Source: an uncultured Bacteroidales bacterium
GTDB taxonomy: Bacteria > Bacteroidota > Bacteroidia > Bacteroidales > ML635J-15
Reading direction: 5' to 3'
NCBI GenBank assembly: GCA_937982115.1
Contig: CALJNE010000016.1
Span: 1-34,222, forward strand
DNA: 34,222 nt
Shown here: positions 10,173 through 18,897 of the stretch, piece after piece
Layout: every line of letters begins with the position of its first letter
Position numbering within the stretch: position 1 is the stretch's first letter
Made by a program: the position numbers and the translations under genes
Notes under the pieces: model-generated
Databases searched by the model: none
Told to the model about the DNA's origin: nothing
Seen by the model: the letters and a program-made list of their open reading frames with translations, nothing else

Positions 10173-11273
10173 ATGTATCCGAATCGTATAATTGTAACTG
10201 TATCTAATGATCTTGCAAATGACCAGAGAGTTCACAGAATTTGTGATGCTCTGGCAAACAACAACTATAATGTACATTTGATAGGTAGAAAGAAAAAAAA
10301 CAGTGTGCCGCTTATCGAAAGAAATTATTCTACAGATAGGATAAAATTGCTGTTTAATAAAGGTTTTCTTTTTTATTCCTGTTTGAATTTTCGTCTTTTT
10401 TTTAAACTATTATTCTCAAAATTTGATATTTTAGTTGCAAATGATTTGGATACTTTGCCTGCCAATGCTTTAGTTAAAATAATACGTCGTAAAAAACTGG
10501 TTTTTGATGCTCACGAATTGTTTTACGAAGTCCCCGAATTAAATGGTGAAACTTTCGTTAAATGGTTCTGGAAAACTATAGAAAAAGTTTTTATTCGTTT
10601 TGCAGATGCTTACATGACGGTAAGTCCTTCAATTACAGAGTATTATTATAGAAAATATAAAATTCATTTTGAAGTTATACGAAATTTGCCTTTAAAAATT
10701 GCTGAATTAAAAGAATATCATTATAGAGAAAATCTGTTAATCTATCAGGGTGCTTTAAATAAGGACAGAGGAATCGAAACTCTTATTGAAGCAATGCAAT
10801 ACATAGAAGGCTGGAAATTAATCATTGCCGGTATTGGAGATTTGGAATCTGAATTGAAATGTCTAGCTGAAAAGCTGAAAGTAAATACAAAAGTTCAATT
10901 TACAGGACATTTGGATTTTGATAGTCTAAGAGCAATAAATCAAAACTGCAAGCTGGGATTTTCACTTGAAAAAGATACTTGTTTAAATTATCGCTGGGCA
11001 TTGCCTAATAAAATTTTTGATTATATAAATTCCGGAATTCCTGTTTTATGCAGCAATTTGCCTGAAATGAGAAGAATAATAGAACAATATAATTGCGGAG
11101 AAATGGTTGAGTCGGGAATATCTGCAAAAGAACTATCTGAAACAATAATATCATTAACTTCAAATTCAGAAAAGCTAAAGACTTATCACAAAGCATGTTT
11201 GAAAGCACGCGAACAACTTAATTGGGAAAATGAGTCGCAAAACTTATTTAAAATTTATAACAACCTGGCATAG
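10173..11273 (+). CDS. glycosyltransferase, GT4-like (GT-B fold)
   Basis: Predicted cytoplasmic or membrane-associated glycosyltransferase of 366 residues that transfers a sugar from a nucleotide-sugar donor. The N-terminal Rossmann half starts RIIVTVSNDLANDQRVHRI, a pattern seen in GT4-like proteins, and includes FDAHELFYEVPEL. The C-terminal half has the donor-binding pattern YQGALNKDRGIETLIEAM, AGIGDLESELK and FDYINSGIPVLCSNLPEM. The open frame reaches back to a GTG at 10155, but that codon lies inside tRNA-Thr, so the ATG at 10173 is chosen. The mRNA would begin either at its own promoter within the tRNA or by tRNA 3' processing. The acceptor and sugar are not evident, and no other polysaccharide genes are adjacent. 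The stop lies 4 nt from the converging deformylase-fusion gene. Confidence 0.88.
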   Translation: MYPNRIIVTVSNDLANDQRVHRICDALANNNYNVHLIGRKKKNSVPLIERNYSTDRIKLLFNKGFLFYSCLNFRLFFKLLFSKFDILVANDLDTLPANALVKIIRRKKLVFDAHELFYEVPELNGETFVKWFWKTIEKVFIRFADAYMTVSPSITEYYYRKYKIHFEVIRNLPLKIAELKEYHYRENLLIYQGALNKDRGIETLIEAMQYIEGWKLIIAGIGDLESELKCLAEKLKVNTKVQFTGHLDFDSLRAINQNCKLGFSLEKDTCLNYRWALPNKIFDYINSGIPVLCSNLPEMRRIIEQYNCGEMVESGISAKELSETIISLTSNSEKLKTYHKACLKAREQLNWENESQNLFKIYNNLA

Positions 11274-11277
11274 AAAG

Positions 11278-12813
11278 CTAATATTTTCCATAGATTTTTT
11301 CCGCTTCTTCTTCGGTAATAATCACAAAATTTTGGTCTTTCTTTGAAAGTAATCTATCGAAAAACATTATGCCGTCTAAATGGTCAATTTCATGTTGAAA
11401 GATATGAGCTGTGTATTGATGATTTATTCGTTCCAATACATATGTGCCATCAGGTAAGTAATATTCTACATCAATCCATACCGAACGATGAGATTTGCCT
11501 TGAATACCGTACATTGTTTCACAAGAATCCGGTACGGATAAACATCCATCATTTCTTAAAACAATGGTATCGGAATATCTGACGATGTTTGGATTATAAT
11601 ATAATTCCCATGGACGATTAAACATAGAACCTTTATCTTGTCGTTGTACCCATATTATACGGCGATTTATGCCAATTTGCGGTGCTGCAAGCCCAACTCC
11701 TGTACCAACAACCGTTTTATACATTCGTTGAGTTAAATGGTCGAGATGCTCTTCTCCTATGATTACATTTGTTGATTGAGTTCGAAGAATTGTAGAGTCG
11801 GGGTGATTGCAAATACTCATTAGTATGAATTTTTGAGTTTCCGGACCAGAAGTTATTAAATCAATTTCGTCCTGTGTTAGAGGCAGAGCAGTAGTGGCTT
11901 TTGAGAAAATGGCTTTTGGTGATTCTCCGCAAGAATTATATGCCTTTACATATAGCAGGTGATATGTTCCGGGAATAAGTTCCTCTAATAGGAATGAATT
12001 AAGATTTCCTAAATCAGTATAAGTATCATTATCGGTGCTTAATAAGTAAGCTTCTGTATTTGGATTTTCATTCCAGATATAATTTATTGAATTTTGTGTA
12101 ATGACAGCATCTGTAAGAATTGGTTTTTCCGGAGAAGTAAAATGAATATTCTCAAAATCAAAAGTTACAGTAGTTGATTGAGTAGGAGATAATTCTACAA
12201 CTTTTTGGTTTAGTCCTTCACATGAAGTTTTATAGGCAGTAAAAACCAGAATATCTCCCTGATAGAAAATAAAATTATCGAGCATTGCAGATTTTAAGGT
12301 GCTACTAGAAGAAACTACGTTAATGTCGGGTAACCCGGCAGAATTTCCCGTTTTTGTGAGCTTTATACTTTTTTCGGACTTATCTGTTTTAATAGTAAGA
12401 ATGTAAACATTGTTATTTCCTCCTTTAAATTCCAATAAATTATTGCCCGGAGTTATATGCAAATCTTTTTTGAAATAGAATTTTCCTGAAATATTTGAGC
12501 AAGAAACTGTTAATTTTTTAGAATTTGAACATACGCTAATGTATGCTGTTTCAGTGAAAGGATTGGGATAATATTTTATATCGAGATTTTCAGCAAAGTA
12601 TGAGTCAATATTGTTGAGAATTGTAAGTTCAAATGGTTCGCCCGTATTATAAATTATCGTATCACACATTCTTGTTTGGTTAGTGATTTTAATACTGTCA
12701 GCCAGAAAAGTTTCAAAATTGTGAATAATCTCAAAATTGATTGTAATGCTGTTCTGGCTAAATAAACTCAGATAAAAGCCTATCACAAAAAATAAAACAA
12801 TAAAATTTTTCAT
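11278..12813 (-). CDS. exported multidomain protein with C-terminal peptide deformylase domain
   Basis: A 511-residue fusion. A signal peptide (MKNFIVLFFVIGFYLSLFSQ) is followed by about 200 residues containing an internal T9SS-sorting-like segment (YYPNPFTETAYISV near 81-94, ending about 155), a fibronectin type III-like domain (about 228-308), and a C-terminal peptide deformylase domain (about 315-510). The deformylase motifs are all present: GVGLAAPQIG (372-381), DGCLSVP with metal ligand Cys424, and HEIDH (474-478) with two histidine ligands and the catalytic Glu475. Cytosolic deformylases are about 150-200 residues, remove formyl from nascent proteins and have no signal peptide, so this one is predicted to act outside the cytoplasm on an unknown substrate. 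The N-terminal half resembles the leader region of FISUMP-type Bacteroidota proteins (from memory, not checked). A TAACTTTG box lies 24 nt before the ATG. Confidence 0.87.
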   Translation of the reverse strand: MKNFIVLFFVIGFYLSLFSQNSITINFEIIHNFETFLADSIKITNQTRMCDTIIYNTGEPFELTILNNIDSYFAENLDIKYYPNPFTETAYISVCSNSKKLTVSCSNISGKFYFKKDLHITPGNNLLEFKGGNNNVYILTIKTDKSEKSIKLTKTGNSAGLPDINVVSSSSTLKSAMLDNFIFYQGDILVFTAYKTSCEGLNQKVVELSPTQSTTVTFDFENIHFTSPEKPILTDAVITQNSINYIWNENPNTEAYLLSTDNDTYTDLGNLNSFLLEELIPGTYHLLYVKAYNSCGESPKAIFSKATTALPLTQDEIDLITSGPETQKFILMSICNHPDSTILRTQSTNVIIGEEHLDHLTQRMYKTVVGTGVGLAAPQIGINRRIIWVQRQDKGSMFNRPWELYYNPNIVRYSDTIVLRNDGCLSVPDSCETMYGIQGKSHRSVWIDVEYYLPDGTYVLERINHQYTAHIFQHEIDHLDGIMFFDRLLSKKDQNFVIITEEEAEKIYGKY

Positions 12814-12836
12814 AGCAACTTATTTTATTAGTTTCA

Positions 12837-12844
12837 CAAAGTTA
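12837..12844 (-). promoter_or_regulatory. possible -7 box for the deformylase-fusion gene
   Basis: On the minus strand TAACTTTG matches TAnnTTTG, 23 nt before the ATG at 12813 and just downstream of the terminator of the preceding gene. No clear -33 TTTG is visible. Confidence 0.33.
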
Positions 12845-12880
12845 AAAATTTTTTTTGAATTTTTTATAAAAATATTTAAA

Positions 12881-12910
12881 AAAAAAGAAGAGCCCAAAGA
12901 CTCTTCTTTT
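12881..12910 (-). terminator. Rho-independent terminator of the 1059-residue surface protein gene
   Basis: AAAAGAAGAG (12883-12892) pairs with CTCTTCTTTT (12901-12910) across an 8-nt loop. On the minus strand the stem is followed by a run of at least nine U residues. It lies 25 nt after the stop of the gene ending at 12935 and separates it from the deformylase-fusion gene. Confidence 0.82.
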
Positions 12911-12934
12911 ATAAAAATGATATTTTTTAGATTT

Positions 12935-15900
12935 TTATTGTTTTATAACTTTATGTAATATAAGGTTCCCGTTTGTCAATTTTATATTTAGGATATATAA
13001 TCCTGCGGGTAAATTGATAGTATTTATGATATTATCTTTGGTTGTTAATAAAATTTGACCGGTTGCGTTTATAACAGATATTTGTACAATTTCTATATCA
13101 GAATGTATTCTTATCAAATCATTAAATGGATTAGGATAAACTTTTACATTATGTAAGTTTTGATCATTAACAGATGAAATATCCACGAAATTTGCTGTAT
13201 ATGTTATATCACTTTCAGGCATATTAAAAGTGTAAGAGGCATTATTAGATATTACATTTGAGTTTTCATCTGTCCAGCTAACAAAAGCAAAGCCGGAATT
13301 CGGAATTGCGGTTAATGTAACGTTCTCTCCTTGAGGATAATTTCCTTCACCGGTTACTATTCCTGCTCCTGCGGGATTAACATTAGCAGAAACCTGATAT
13401 AATGTTACTCCTTCTGGGACAAAGTAGGCTATCAAATTTAAATCTTCAGCAGGCATGTTGAAAAGATAAGGATTGTCTGTGCTAATAATAATACCATTTT
13501 TTTTCCAGCTATTAAAAACATAGCCTGTATTAGCAAATGCTTGTAATGTAACAGATTCTCCAGGATTATAATTAGCATTTCCCATTACATATCCTGAATT
13601 TTCTGGATAAACTTGAATGCTAACTTCATAATATTCATGAATTATTTCAATTAATAAATATGCAGGACTACCTTGATTAAAATTAATTTCTACCATTACA
13701 TAATATTTTTCAATAGTCTTAACATGAGATTTTTTACCTTCAATGTTAATTTTTAATGTGGCAGTTTGAGAATTTATAGGTATAACCTGGTAATTATTAT
13801 AGTCATTTGATTGAAAATCTTGACCAGATACCGTAATAACATTTAAGTTAGTTACGCTACTAGCACTATTCCATGTTATTATAGTTTCAATATATTCTGG
13901 CATGTTGTTTTCATTCAAACTTATAAATGAAGGATTTATAGTAGCATTTTGAATGCCTGTTTGAATAGAATTAATGGTAAGAACATCGCTATCTCCAGAG
14001 GTAAAGTTAATAGTTAGATTTATACTATTTCCAACAGCAGTAAGATAATTAGAAATAAATGAATTTTTAATAAAAAGTAGATTTCCATAAATGTCGTATT
14101 GAACTCCTTCTGTTAAAGTATTAGAGTTAAAAACTAAACTTTGAAATGAATCATTTTCATAATATAACAACCATGTAAATAAATCTTGTGGGTTAGATAA
14201 ATCATAATCAATGTGATTAGGGGTTATGAATGAGTGATCACTATATAAAACTTGAATGCCGAAATATGCCGAACCATTAATAAAGTTTGCGTAAAATTGA
14301 ATATAATTTCCGGATTGTGGATTTAACGAATTTATGTATGATGACTTAATGGTAATCGTATTAGATGTTTTAGTGTAATCAATATCTTCTACAAGGGTGT
14401 CATTTACATAATCATTACCATCCCAGTAAGGACGTATAATATTATTCAAAGCAATTCCGTAACCAACATTATATTGGAATGTAACGTCTGAAGGATTGTT
14501 TAAGAAAAAGTATTGACTGTTTGGTGAAACTGAAGGAGGATCGCCTGATACATCTTCAGTTTTGAAAATAACATAAAGATCATAATTTAATGTGTTATTA
14601 ATGTTATTAAGTTCCGAAACAGTATTTTGAGGTATGGTTATAAGATAATTTGTAGAAAAATTTAATGGAGTATTAAAAATAATTTTTAATTTATTTTGAT
14701 CTTGAATATTAATACTATTAACATTTTCATATATGCCAGTGTTCATATTGAAAAAGGTAATATTATCAAAACTATTACCTGGATCATATTCCTGAATAGG
14801 TCTGTTGAATGTAATGGTAAAGTCAGTCATTACGCTAACATTAATATCTCCATCTTGAGGATTAATATCTATAACTTCAAGAAAATCACTGAGAAAATAA
14901 GCAGTAATATATATATCTTGGGCAGGCATATTAAAACTATATGGATTTTGAGTAATTTCTCCTATTCCTGGTATATCAAATTTTACAAAAGAATAATTTG
15001 TGTTTGGAAAAGCTTCTATAGTTACTTGTTCTCCTTCGGAATAAAATCCGTTACCAGAAACCCATCCCCCCCAATTAGGATTATTAACAGTAGTAATTTC
15101 ATAATATATATCAAAGAATTCAAGATAAATATATGATGATTGGTTGTTATCAAAATTTACCTTTATTAGTGCAAAAAAGTTATCAATATAACTCTTATCT
15201 AAATTTTTACTCATAAAGTCAATGTGCAACAAAGCACTGTTAGGTGTTAACGGTATTACGTTATAAAAAGGATAATCCATCGTGTTAACGTAATTACCAT
15301 CTTCGCTATAAAACACTTCTAAATTTTCCACACTTATATTTGAATTCCAATTTATTATCGATTCAATAAATTCTGTGGAATTGTTTGCTGTATGATAATT
15401 TGGCATTAAAGTAGCTTTTGTAAAACCAGTTTGAATAGAATTAATCATAAAGTTAATATCATCTCCATAATCAAATTGCAGAGTAACATTTTTAGTTAGT
15501 CCTGAAGTCGGAAAATTGTTTTGAAGCCAGGATTCTTTAAATTTAATCCAAAACCCCTGAACTTCGTAGTCGTTTGGAGACAATGGTACAGAATTAACTG
15601 TTACTGAAGTGATTTCAGTAGCAAAATTAAAATTTATAATATTTATAATATCTTCGGGATTTGATAGATCATAAGTAATTGTTGAATAAAAAATTTCTGG
15701 ATTTAATGTATTAACAACATATATATCAAACCAGTAATTATAAATATTATTAAAATTATCTAAAAAATCAACATGAAATTGAAGAGCTCCAGGAGTTGGG
15801 TTAAGGGAAGAAATGAAACTGTTTTTAATAGTTAAGTTAGTTGAATTGTAAGTGTAGTCTGTACTATTAACAAGATTAGTTTCCACATAAACTTGATTTA

Positions 15901-16114
15901 CATCGTCCCAGTATCCATAAACAACTCTGTAAATATCCGTTGCAGGTCCCCATTCAATGTTGAAAACTACATCAGAAGGTTCAGATAAACTGTAATATCC
16001 CATTGTAGGATTAATACTTTGTGCATAAGAGTTATTGCTATTGCCTAAAAATGCAAAAAATGTAAATGTTAGTATTGACCATAAAGTTCTTTTAAGTAAA
16101 TTTTCTCTTTTCAT
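12935..16114 (-). CDS. large T9SS-secreted surface protein with X2-like, InlB-type and Ig-like repeats
   Basis: Non-enzymatic secreted protein, 1059 residues. After a signal peptide (1-32) come two CBM_X2-like Ig domains (about 34-130 and 135-225), a third beta domain (230-335) and an InlB B-type/Listeria-Bacteroides repeat (about 337-408). A big-Ig/SbsA-like domain (411-522) follows. The whole block is then repeated: X2-like (527-625), X2-like (630-715), beta domain (720-826), InlB-type (828-901). A third InlB-type repeat (905-977) and a C-terminal T9SS type A sorting domain (VYPNPFNDLIRI from 992, ending in KVIKQ) close the protein. Repeat markers are NPYSFNMPA/NPYLFNMPA/ASYTFNMPE and two INSIQTG. 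No catalytic motif is visible. Adhesion or carbohydrate binding is plausible from the domains but is inference. The gene has its own -7-like box upstream and a strong terminator, so it is probably monocistronic. Confidence 0.88.
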   Translation of the reverse strand: MKRENLLKRTLWSILTFTFFAFLGNSNNSYAQSINPTMGYYSLSEPSDVVFNIEWGPATDIYRVVYGYWDDVNQVYVETNLVNSTDYTYNSTNLTIKNSFISSLNPTPGALQFHVDFLDNFNNIYNYWFDIYVVNTLNPEIFYSTITYDLSNPEDIINIINFNFATEITSVTVNSVPLSPNDYEVQGFWIKFKESWLQNNFPTSGLTKNVTLQFDYGDDINFMINSIQTGFTKATLMPNYHTANNSTEFIESIINWNSNISVENLEVFYSEDGNYVNTMDYPFYNVIPLTPNSALLHIDFMSKNLDKSYIDNFFALIKVNFDNNQSSYIYLEFFDIYYEITTVNNPNWGGWVSGNGFYSEGEQVTIEAFPNTNYSFVKFDIPGIGEITQNPYSFNMPAQDIYITAYFLSDFLEVIDINPQDGDINVSVMTDFTITFNRPIQEYDPGNSFDNITFFNMNTGIYENVNSINIQDQNKLKIIFNTPLNFSTNYLITIPQNTVSELNNINNTLNYDLYVIFKTEDVSGDPPSVSPNSQYFFLNNPSDVTFQYNVGYGIALNNIIRPYWDGNDYVNDTLVEDIDYTKTSNTITIKSSYINSLNPQSGNYIQFYANFINGSAYFGIQVLYSDHSFITPNHIDYDLSNPQDLFTWLLYYENDSFQSLVFNSNTLTEGVQYDIYGNLLFIKNSFISNYLTAVGNSINLTINFTSGDSDVLTINSIQTGIQNATINPSFISLNENNMPEYIETIITWNSASSVTNLNVITVSGQDFQSNDYNNYQVIPINSQTATLKINIEGKKSHVKTIEKYYVMVEINFNQGSPAYLLIEIIHEYYEVSIQVYPENSGYVMGNANYNPGESVTLQAFANTGYVFNSWKKNGIIISTDNPYLFNMPAEDLNLIAYFVPEGVTLYQVSANVNPAGAGIVTGEGNYPQGENVTLTAIPNSGFAFVSWTDENSNVISNNASYTFNMPESDITYTANFVDISSVNDQNLHNVKVYPNPFNDLIRIHSDIEIVQISVINATGQILLTTKDNIINTINLPAGLYILNIKLTNGNLILHKVIKQ

Positions 16115-16148
16115 AGCTTTAAGTTTTAATTAGTTAATAAATATTTTA

Positions 16149-16156
16149 CAAATATA
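16149..16156 (-). promoter_or_regulatory. possible -7 box for the surface protein gene
   Basis: On the minus strand TATATTTG matches TAnnTTTG, 34 nt before the ATG at 16114. A convincing -33 element was not found. Confidence 0.35.
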
Positions 16157-16235
16157 ATATAAACTTTTATTTAGATTTAGATAAAAAATTTTTTATTTCT
16201 TTATTTCTTATTTCTTTAACAAAAAATGTTATAAT

Positions 16236-16267
16236 TTTGTTTAAAAAAATAAATTTTTTTACTTTTG
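16236..16267 (+). promoter_or_regulatory. Bacteroidota promoter of tRNA-Val
   Basis: TTTG (16236-16239) and TACTTTTG (16260-16267) are separated by exactly 20 nt, matching the Bacteroidota primary-sigma consensus TTTG-N19-21-TAnnTTTG. The box ends 14 nt before the tRNA. This is the best-formed promoter in the window. Confidence 0.75.
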
Positions 16268-16281
16268 CCAGAAAAAATTTT

Positions 16282-16356
16282 GAGCCATTAGCTCAGTTGG
16301 TTTAGAGCGCTTGCTTGACAGGCAAGAGGTCACTGGTTCAAATCCAGTATGGCTCA
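16282..16356 (+). tRNA. tRNA-Val (anticodon GAC)
   Basis: The 7-bp acceptor GAGCCAT/ATGGCTC is perfect, the D arm contains AGCTCAGTTGGTTTAGAGC, and the anticodon stem CTTGC/GCAAG encloses loop TTGACAG with anticodon GAC. The T arm is CTGG TTCAAAT CCAG. The discriminator is A and CCA is not encoded. A promoter lies upstream and a terminator 5 nt downstream, so it is a stand-alone unit. Confidence 0.96.
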
Positions 16357-16360
16357 CCTC

Positions 16361-16386
16361 AAGGCTGCAATTCGCAGCTTTTTTTT
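16361..16386 (+). terminator. Rho-independent terminator after tRNA-Val
   Basis: GCTGC (16364-16368) pairs with GCAGC (16374-16378) around the loop AATTC, extended by AAG/TTT pairing and followed by eight T residues. It lies 4 nt after the tRNA. Confidence 0.85.
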
Positions 16387-16545
16387 GTCAAACATCTTTT
16401 TTATTTTCCTACGATAAATCAATTCTAATACTTAACTTTTTAAATAACCCAAATGCTTTACCAAACAAACCAACTAAATAACTAAATTTTTTAATTTAAA
16501 CAATAATTTATAATTTTACAAGTTCAAAAATATTGATATAATTTT

Positions 16546-17268
16546 ATGAATATTGCAATCATTGGATATGGAAATATGGGCAGAGAACTTGAAGCTCTTG
16601 CTCGGGAAATGGGGCATAATGTTGCTGAAATAATTGATGTTGATAAGCAAAATATCAGTTTTTCAGAATTAAAAGAAATTGTTGATGTTGCAATAGAATT
16701 TTCTATACCTTCTGCTGTGGAGACAAATATAATCAAGTGTCTTGAAAATAGTATTCCAGTAGTAACCGGAACTACCGGTTGGTTACCAAATTTTGAGCTG
16801 ATCCAAAACCTTTGCGATAAAAATAAAACAGCTTTTTTTAAGGCTTCAAATTTTAGTATAGGAGTGAATGCATTTATCTCAATTAACGAAAAACTCGCTA
16901 AAATATTTGAGAACTATCCTGCATACAAAGTTAAAATTGAGGAAACTCATCATACACGAAAGTTGGATAAGCCAAGCGGAACTGCCATTACACTTGCCGA
17001 AGTAATTATAAATAATAATCGAAGATTTAAAGATTGGAAATTGTCTGAAAATGGAATTCATGACGAAAATTATATTACAATAAAATCTGAAAGGATAGGA
17101 GATGTTTTTGGAGATCATAAAATTATTTGGGAAAGTTCAGAAGATGTAATTAGTTTACAGCATTCGGCAAAAAGTCGGCGAGGTTTTGCCTTCGGAGCTT
17201 TAATGGCGGCGGAATTTATAAAAGATAAAACAGGAATTTATTCAATGAAAGACTTACTAAATATATAA
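16546..17268 (+). CDS. dapB: 4-hydroxy-tetrahydrodipicolinate reductase
   Basis: NAD(P)H-dependent reductase of the diaminopimelate/lysine pathway, supplying peptidoglycan and lysine precursors in the cytoplasm. The protein has 240 residues, shorter than the 273 of E. coli DapB but usual for Bacteroidota. The N-terminal dinucleotide-binding fold reads IAIIGYGNMGRE; TGTTGW and ASNFSIGVN lie mid-protein. The catalytic region ETHHTRKLDKPSGTA gives His135 and His136 and the proton-donor Lys139, matching E. coli His159, His160 and Lys163. The C terminus carries HSAKSRRGFAFGALMAA. It heads the cluster dapB-lepB-lepB-like-wbqC, a gene order common in this phylum, and is separated from lepB by 3 nt. 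Confidence 0.95.
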   Translation: MNIAIIGYGNMGRELEALAREMGHNVAEIIDVDKQNISFSELKEIVDVAIEFSIPSAVETNIIKCLENSIPVVTGTTGWLPNFELIQNLCDKNKTAFFKASNFSIGVNAFISINEKLAKIFENYPAYKVKIEETHHTRKLDKPSGTAITLAEVIINNNRRFKDWKLSENGIHDENYITIKSERIGDVFGDHKIIWESSEDVISLQHSAKSRRGFAFGALMAAEFIKDKTGIYSMKDLLNI

Positions 17269-17271
17269 TTT

Positions 17272-18897
17272 ATGAAAAACAGTAATAAAATTACTATTAG
17301 GGAAAGGTTAAAACAGAATCCAATAATTCAAAAATTGTCGAATAAATGGGTTAAGTTTTCGATAGTTAGTGTCCTGTATATTTTATGGGTGATCTGGCTC
17401 GAAAATTATTGGTGGTTATTATTGGAATTGGTAATTTTTGATATATATATCACAAAATTTGTGCGTTGGGCATTTTGGAAGCCTCGTAAAGATAAAGAAT
17501 ATAGCAAGTTGAAAAGAAAGACTCTTGAATGGGTTGATGCGATTATTTTTGCTGTAATTGCTGCTTCGTTCATAAGAATCTTCTTTTTCGAGGCATTTAC
17601 AATTCCAACTTCTTCGATGGAGAAAACTTTATTAATAGGTGATTATCTCTTTGTTAGTAAAGTTGCTTATGGACCTCGTGTTCCGATGACTCCGCTGTCA
17701 TTTCCATTTGTTCATCACACTTTGCCTTTAACTAGTTCCACACCCTCATATTTAACATGGATACAAACAGAATATCGGAGAATGGTAGGATGGGGGCAGG
17801 TTCAACGCGATGACATGGTTGTTTTTAATTATCCTACCGGTGATACTGTTGTTGTTCAGAATCAGGCTCAGGATTATTATGATATAGTTAGAATAGCAAT
17901 TTTTTATTTGCAAGAATTCGATAAACAAAAAATTATTATGTCAGGAGATTCCCTAGCTGCAAACAAACTTAAATCAGAACAAGAATATTATCAAATTGCA
18001 TATACGATTTTTCATCCCGAAGCAAATGCTGCTCATAATTCTACCATGATAAATAAAGCTACAGAAATTATCAAGGATTATGACAAAAAATATTTTGAAA
18101 ATGGTCAAAAACAAAAGGATTATAATTATTACTATCTTTTAGCCCGAAAATTAGTTTTAGAATGTTATGATATTACCGTTCGCCCAATTGATAAAAGAGA
18201 GAATTACATTAAGAGATGTGTTGCTATTGCTGGAGATACTCTTGAAATAAGAGAAGGCGAAGTTTATATTAACGGCAAAAAACAAAAATATATTCCAACA
18301 AAACAATTTAATTACAGAGTCATTACAGACGGATCCGGAATTCCTGAAAAGGTGTTACGAGAAAATGGAATTTATAAGTCTGATGTAAGAAATGAAGGAG
18401 GATATTTTATTATTCCTTTGACAGCTCCAAATGTTGAAAAATTCAAACAGATGTTAATGGTAAAATCTGTTACTAAGGAAGTTCGTGCAAAAGGAGAAAG
18501 GTATTTCAGGATCTTCCCACACGACGAAAGATATAAGTGGAATGAAGACTGGTTCGGTCCATTATATATTCCAAAGGCAGGAGCTACAATAGATTTAACA
18601 CTCGACATTCTTCCTCTTTATGAAAGAATTATTGGGTATTATGAACATAATATATTAGAAGTAAAAGATGGTAAAATATTCATAAATGGTAAAGAGACGA
18701 ATAAATATACTTTTAAAATGAATTATTATTTCATGGTGGGAGATAACCGTCATAATTCTGCAGATTCGCGTTTTTGGGGATTTGTCCCCGAAGACCATGT
18801 TGTTGGAAAAGCATGGTTGATATGGTTTTCGAGAGATAAAGAGTATGGTAGAATTAGATGGAATAGAATTTTAAAACTTGCACACAATGAAAGTTAA
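17272..18897 (+). CDS. lepB: signal peptidase I
   Basis: Membrane-bound S26 serine protease that removes signal peptides from exported proteins. At 541 residues it is much longer than E. coli LepB (324), mainly through insertions between conserved boxes, as is usual for Bacteroidota. Two or three hydrophobic segments occupy about 28-68 and 86-106. The catalytic nucleophile is Ser115 in [10 protein letters not shown]; the general-base lysine is Lys314 in [11 protein letters not shown]. The box E motif [26 protein letters not shown] is near the C terminus. The many exported proteins encoded around it are potential substrates. Its last 11 nt overlap the degenerate paralogue that follows. Confidence 0.95.
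   Translation: MKNSNKITIRERLKQNPIIQKLSNKWVKFSIVSVLYILWVIWLENYWWLLLELVIFDIYITKFVRWAFWKPRKDKEYSKLKRKTLEWVDAIIFAVIAASFIRIFFFEAFTIPTSSMEKTLLIGDYLFVSKVAYGPRVPMTPLSFPFVHHTLPLTSSTPSYLTWIQTEYRRMVGWGQVQRDDMVVFNYPTGDTVVVQNQAQDYYDIVRIAIFYLQEFDKQKIIMSGDSLAANKLKSEQEYYQIAYTIFHPEANAAHNSTMINKATEIIKDYDKKYFENGQKQKDYNYYYLLARKLVLECYDITVRPIDKRENYIKRCVAIAGDTLEIREGEVYINGKKQKYIPTKQFNYRVITDGSGIPEKVLRENGIYKSDVRNEGGYFIIPLTAPNVEKFKQMLMVKSVTKEVRAKGERYFRIFPHDERYKWNEDWFGPLYIPKAGATIDLTLDILPLYERIIGYYEHNILEVKDGKIFINGKETNKYTFKMNYYFMVGDNRHNSADSRFWGFVPEDHVVGKAWLIWFSRDKEYGRIRWNRILKLAHNES

Noticed and set aside
14696..15136. 146-codon plus-strand open frame inside the surface protein gene
   Set aside because: It is antisense to well-matched X2, InlB and Ig-like coding sequence, rich in Ile/Asn from AT-rich DNA, with no family pattern; treated as a shadow frame.
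16282..16386. tRNA-Val as an integration site for a mobile element
   Set aside because: No repeat of the tRNA 3' end and no integrase is seen in the window; the tRNA is followed directly by its terminator and the conserved dapB cluster.
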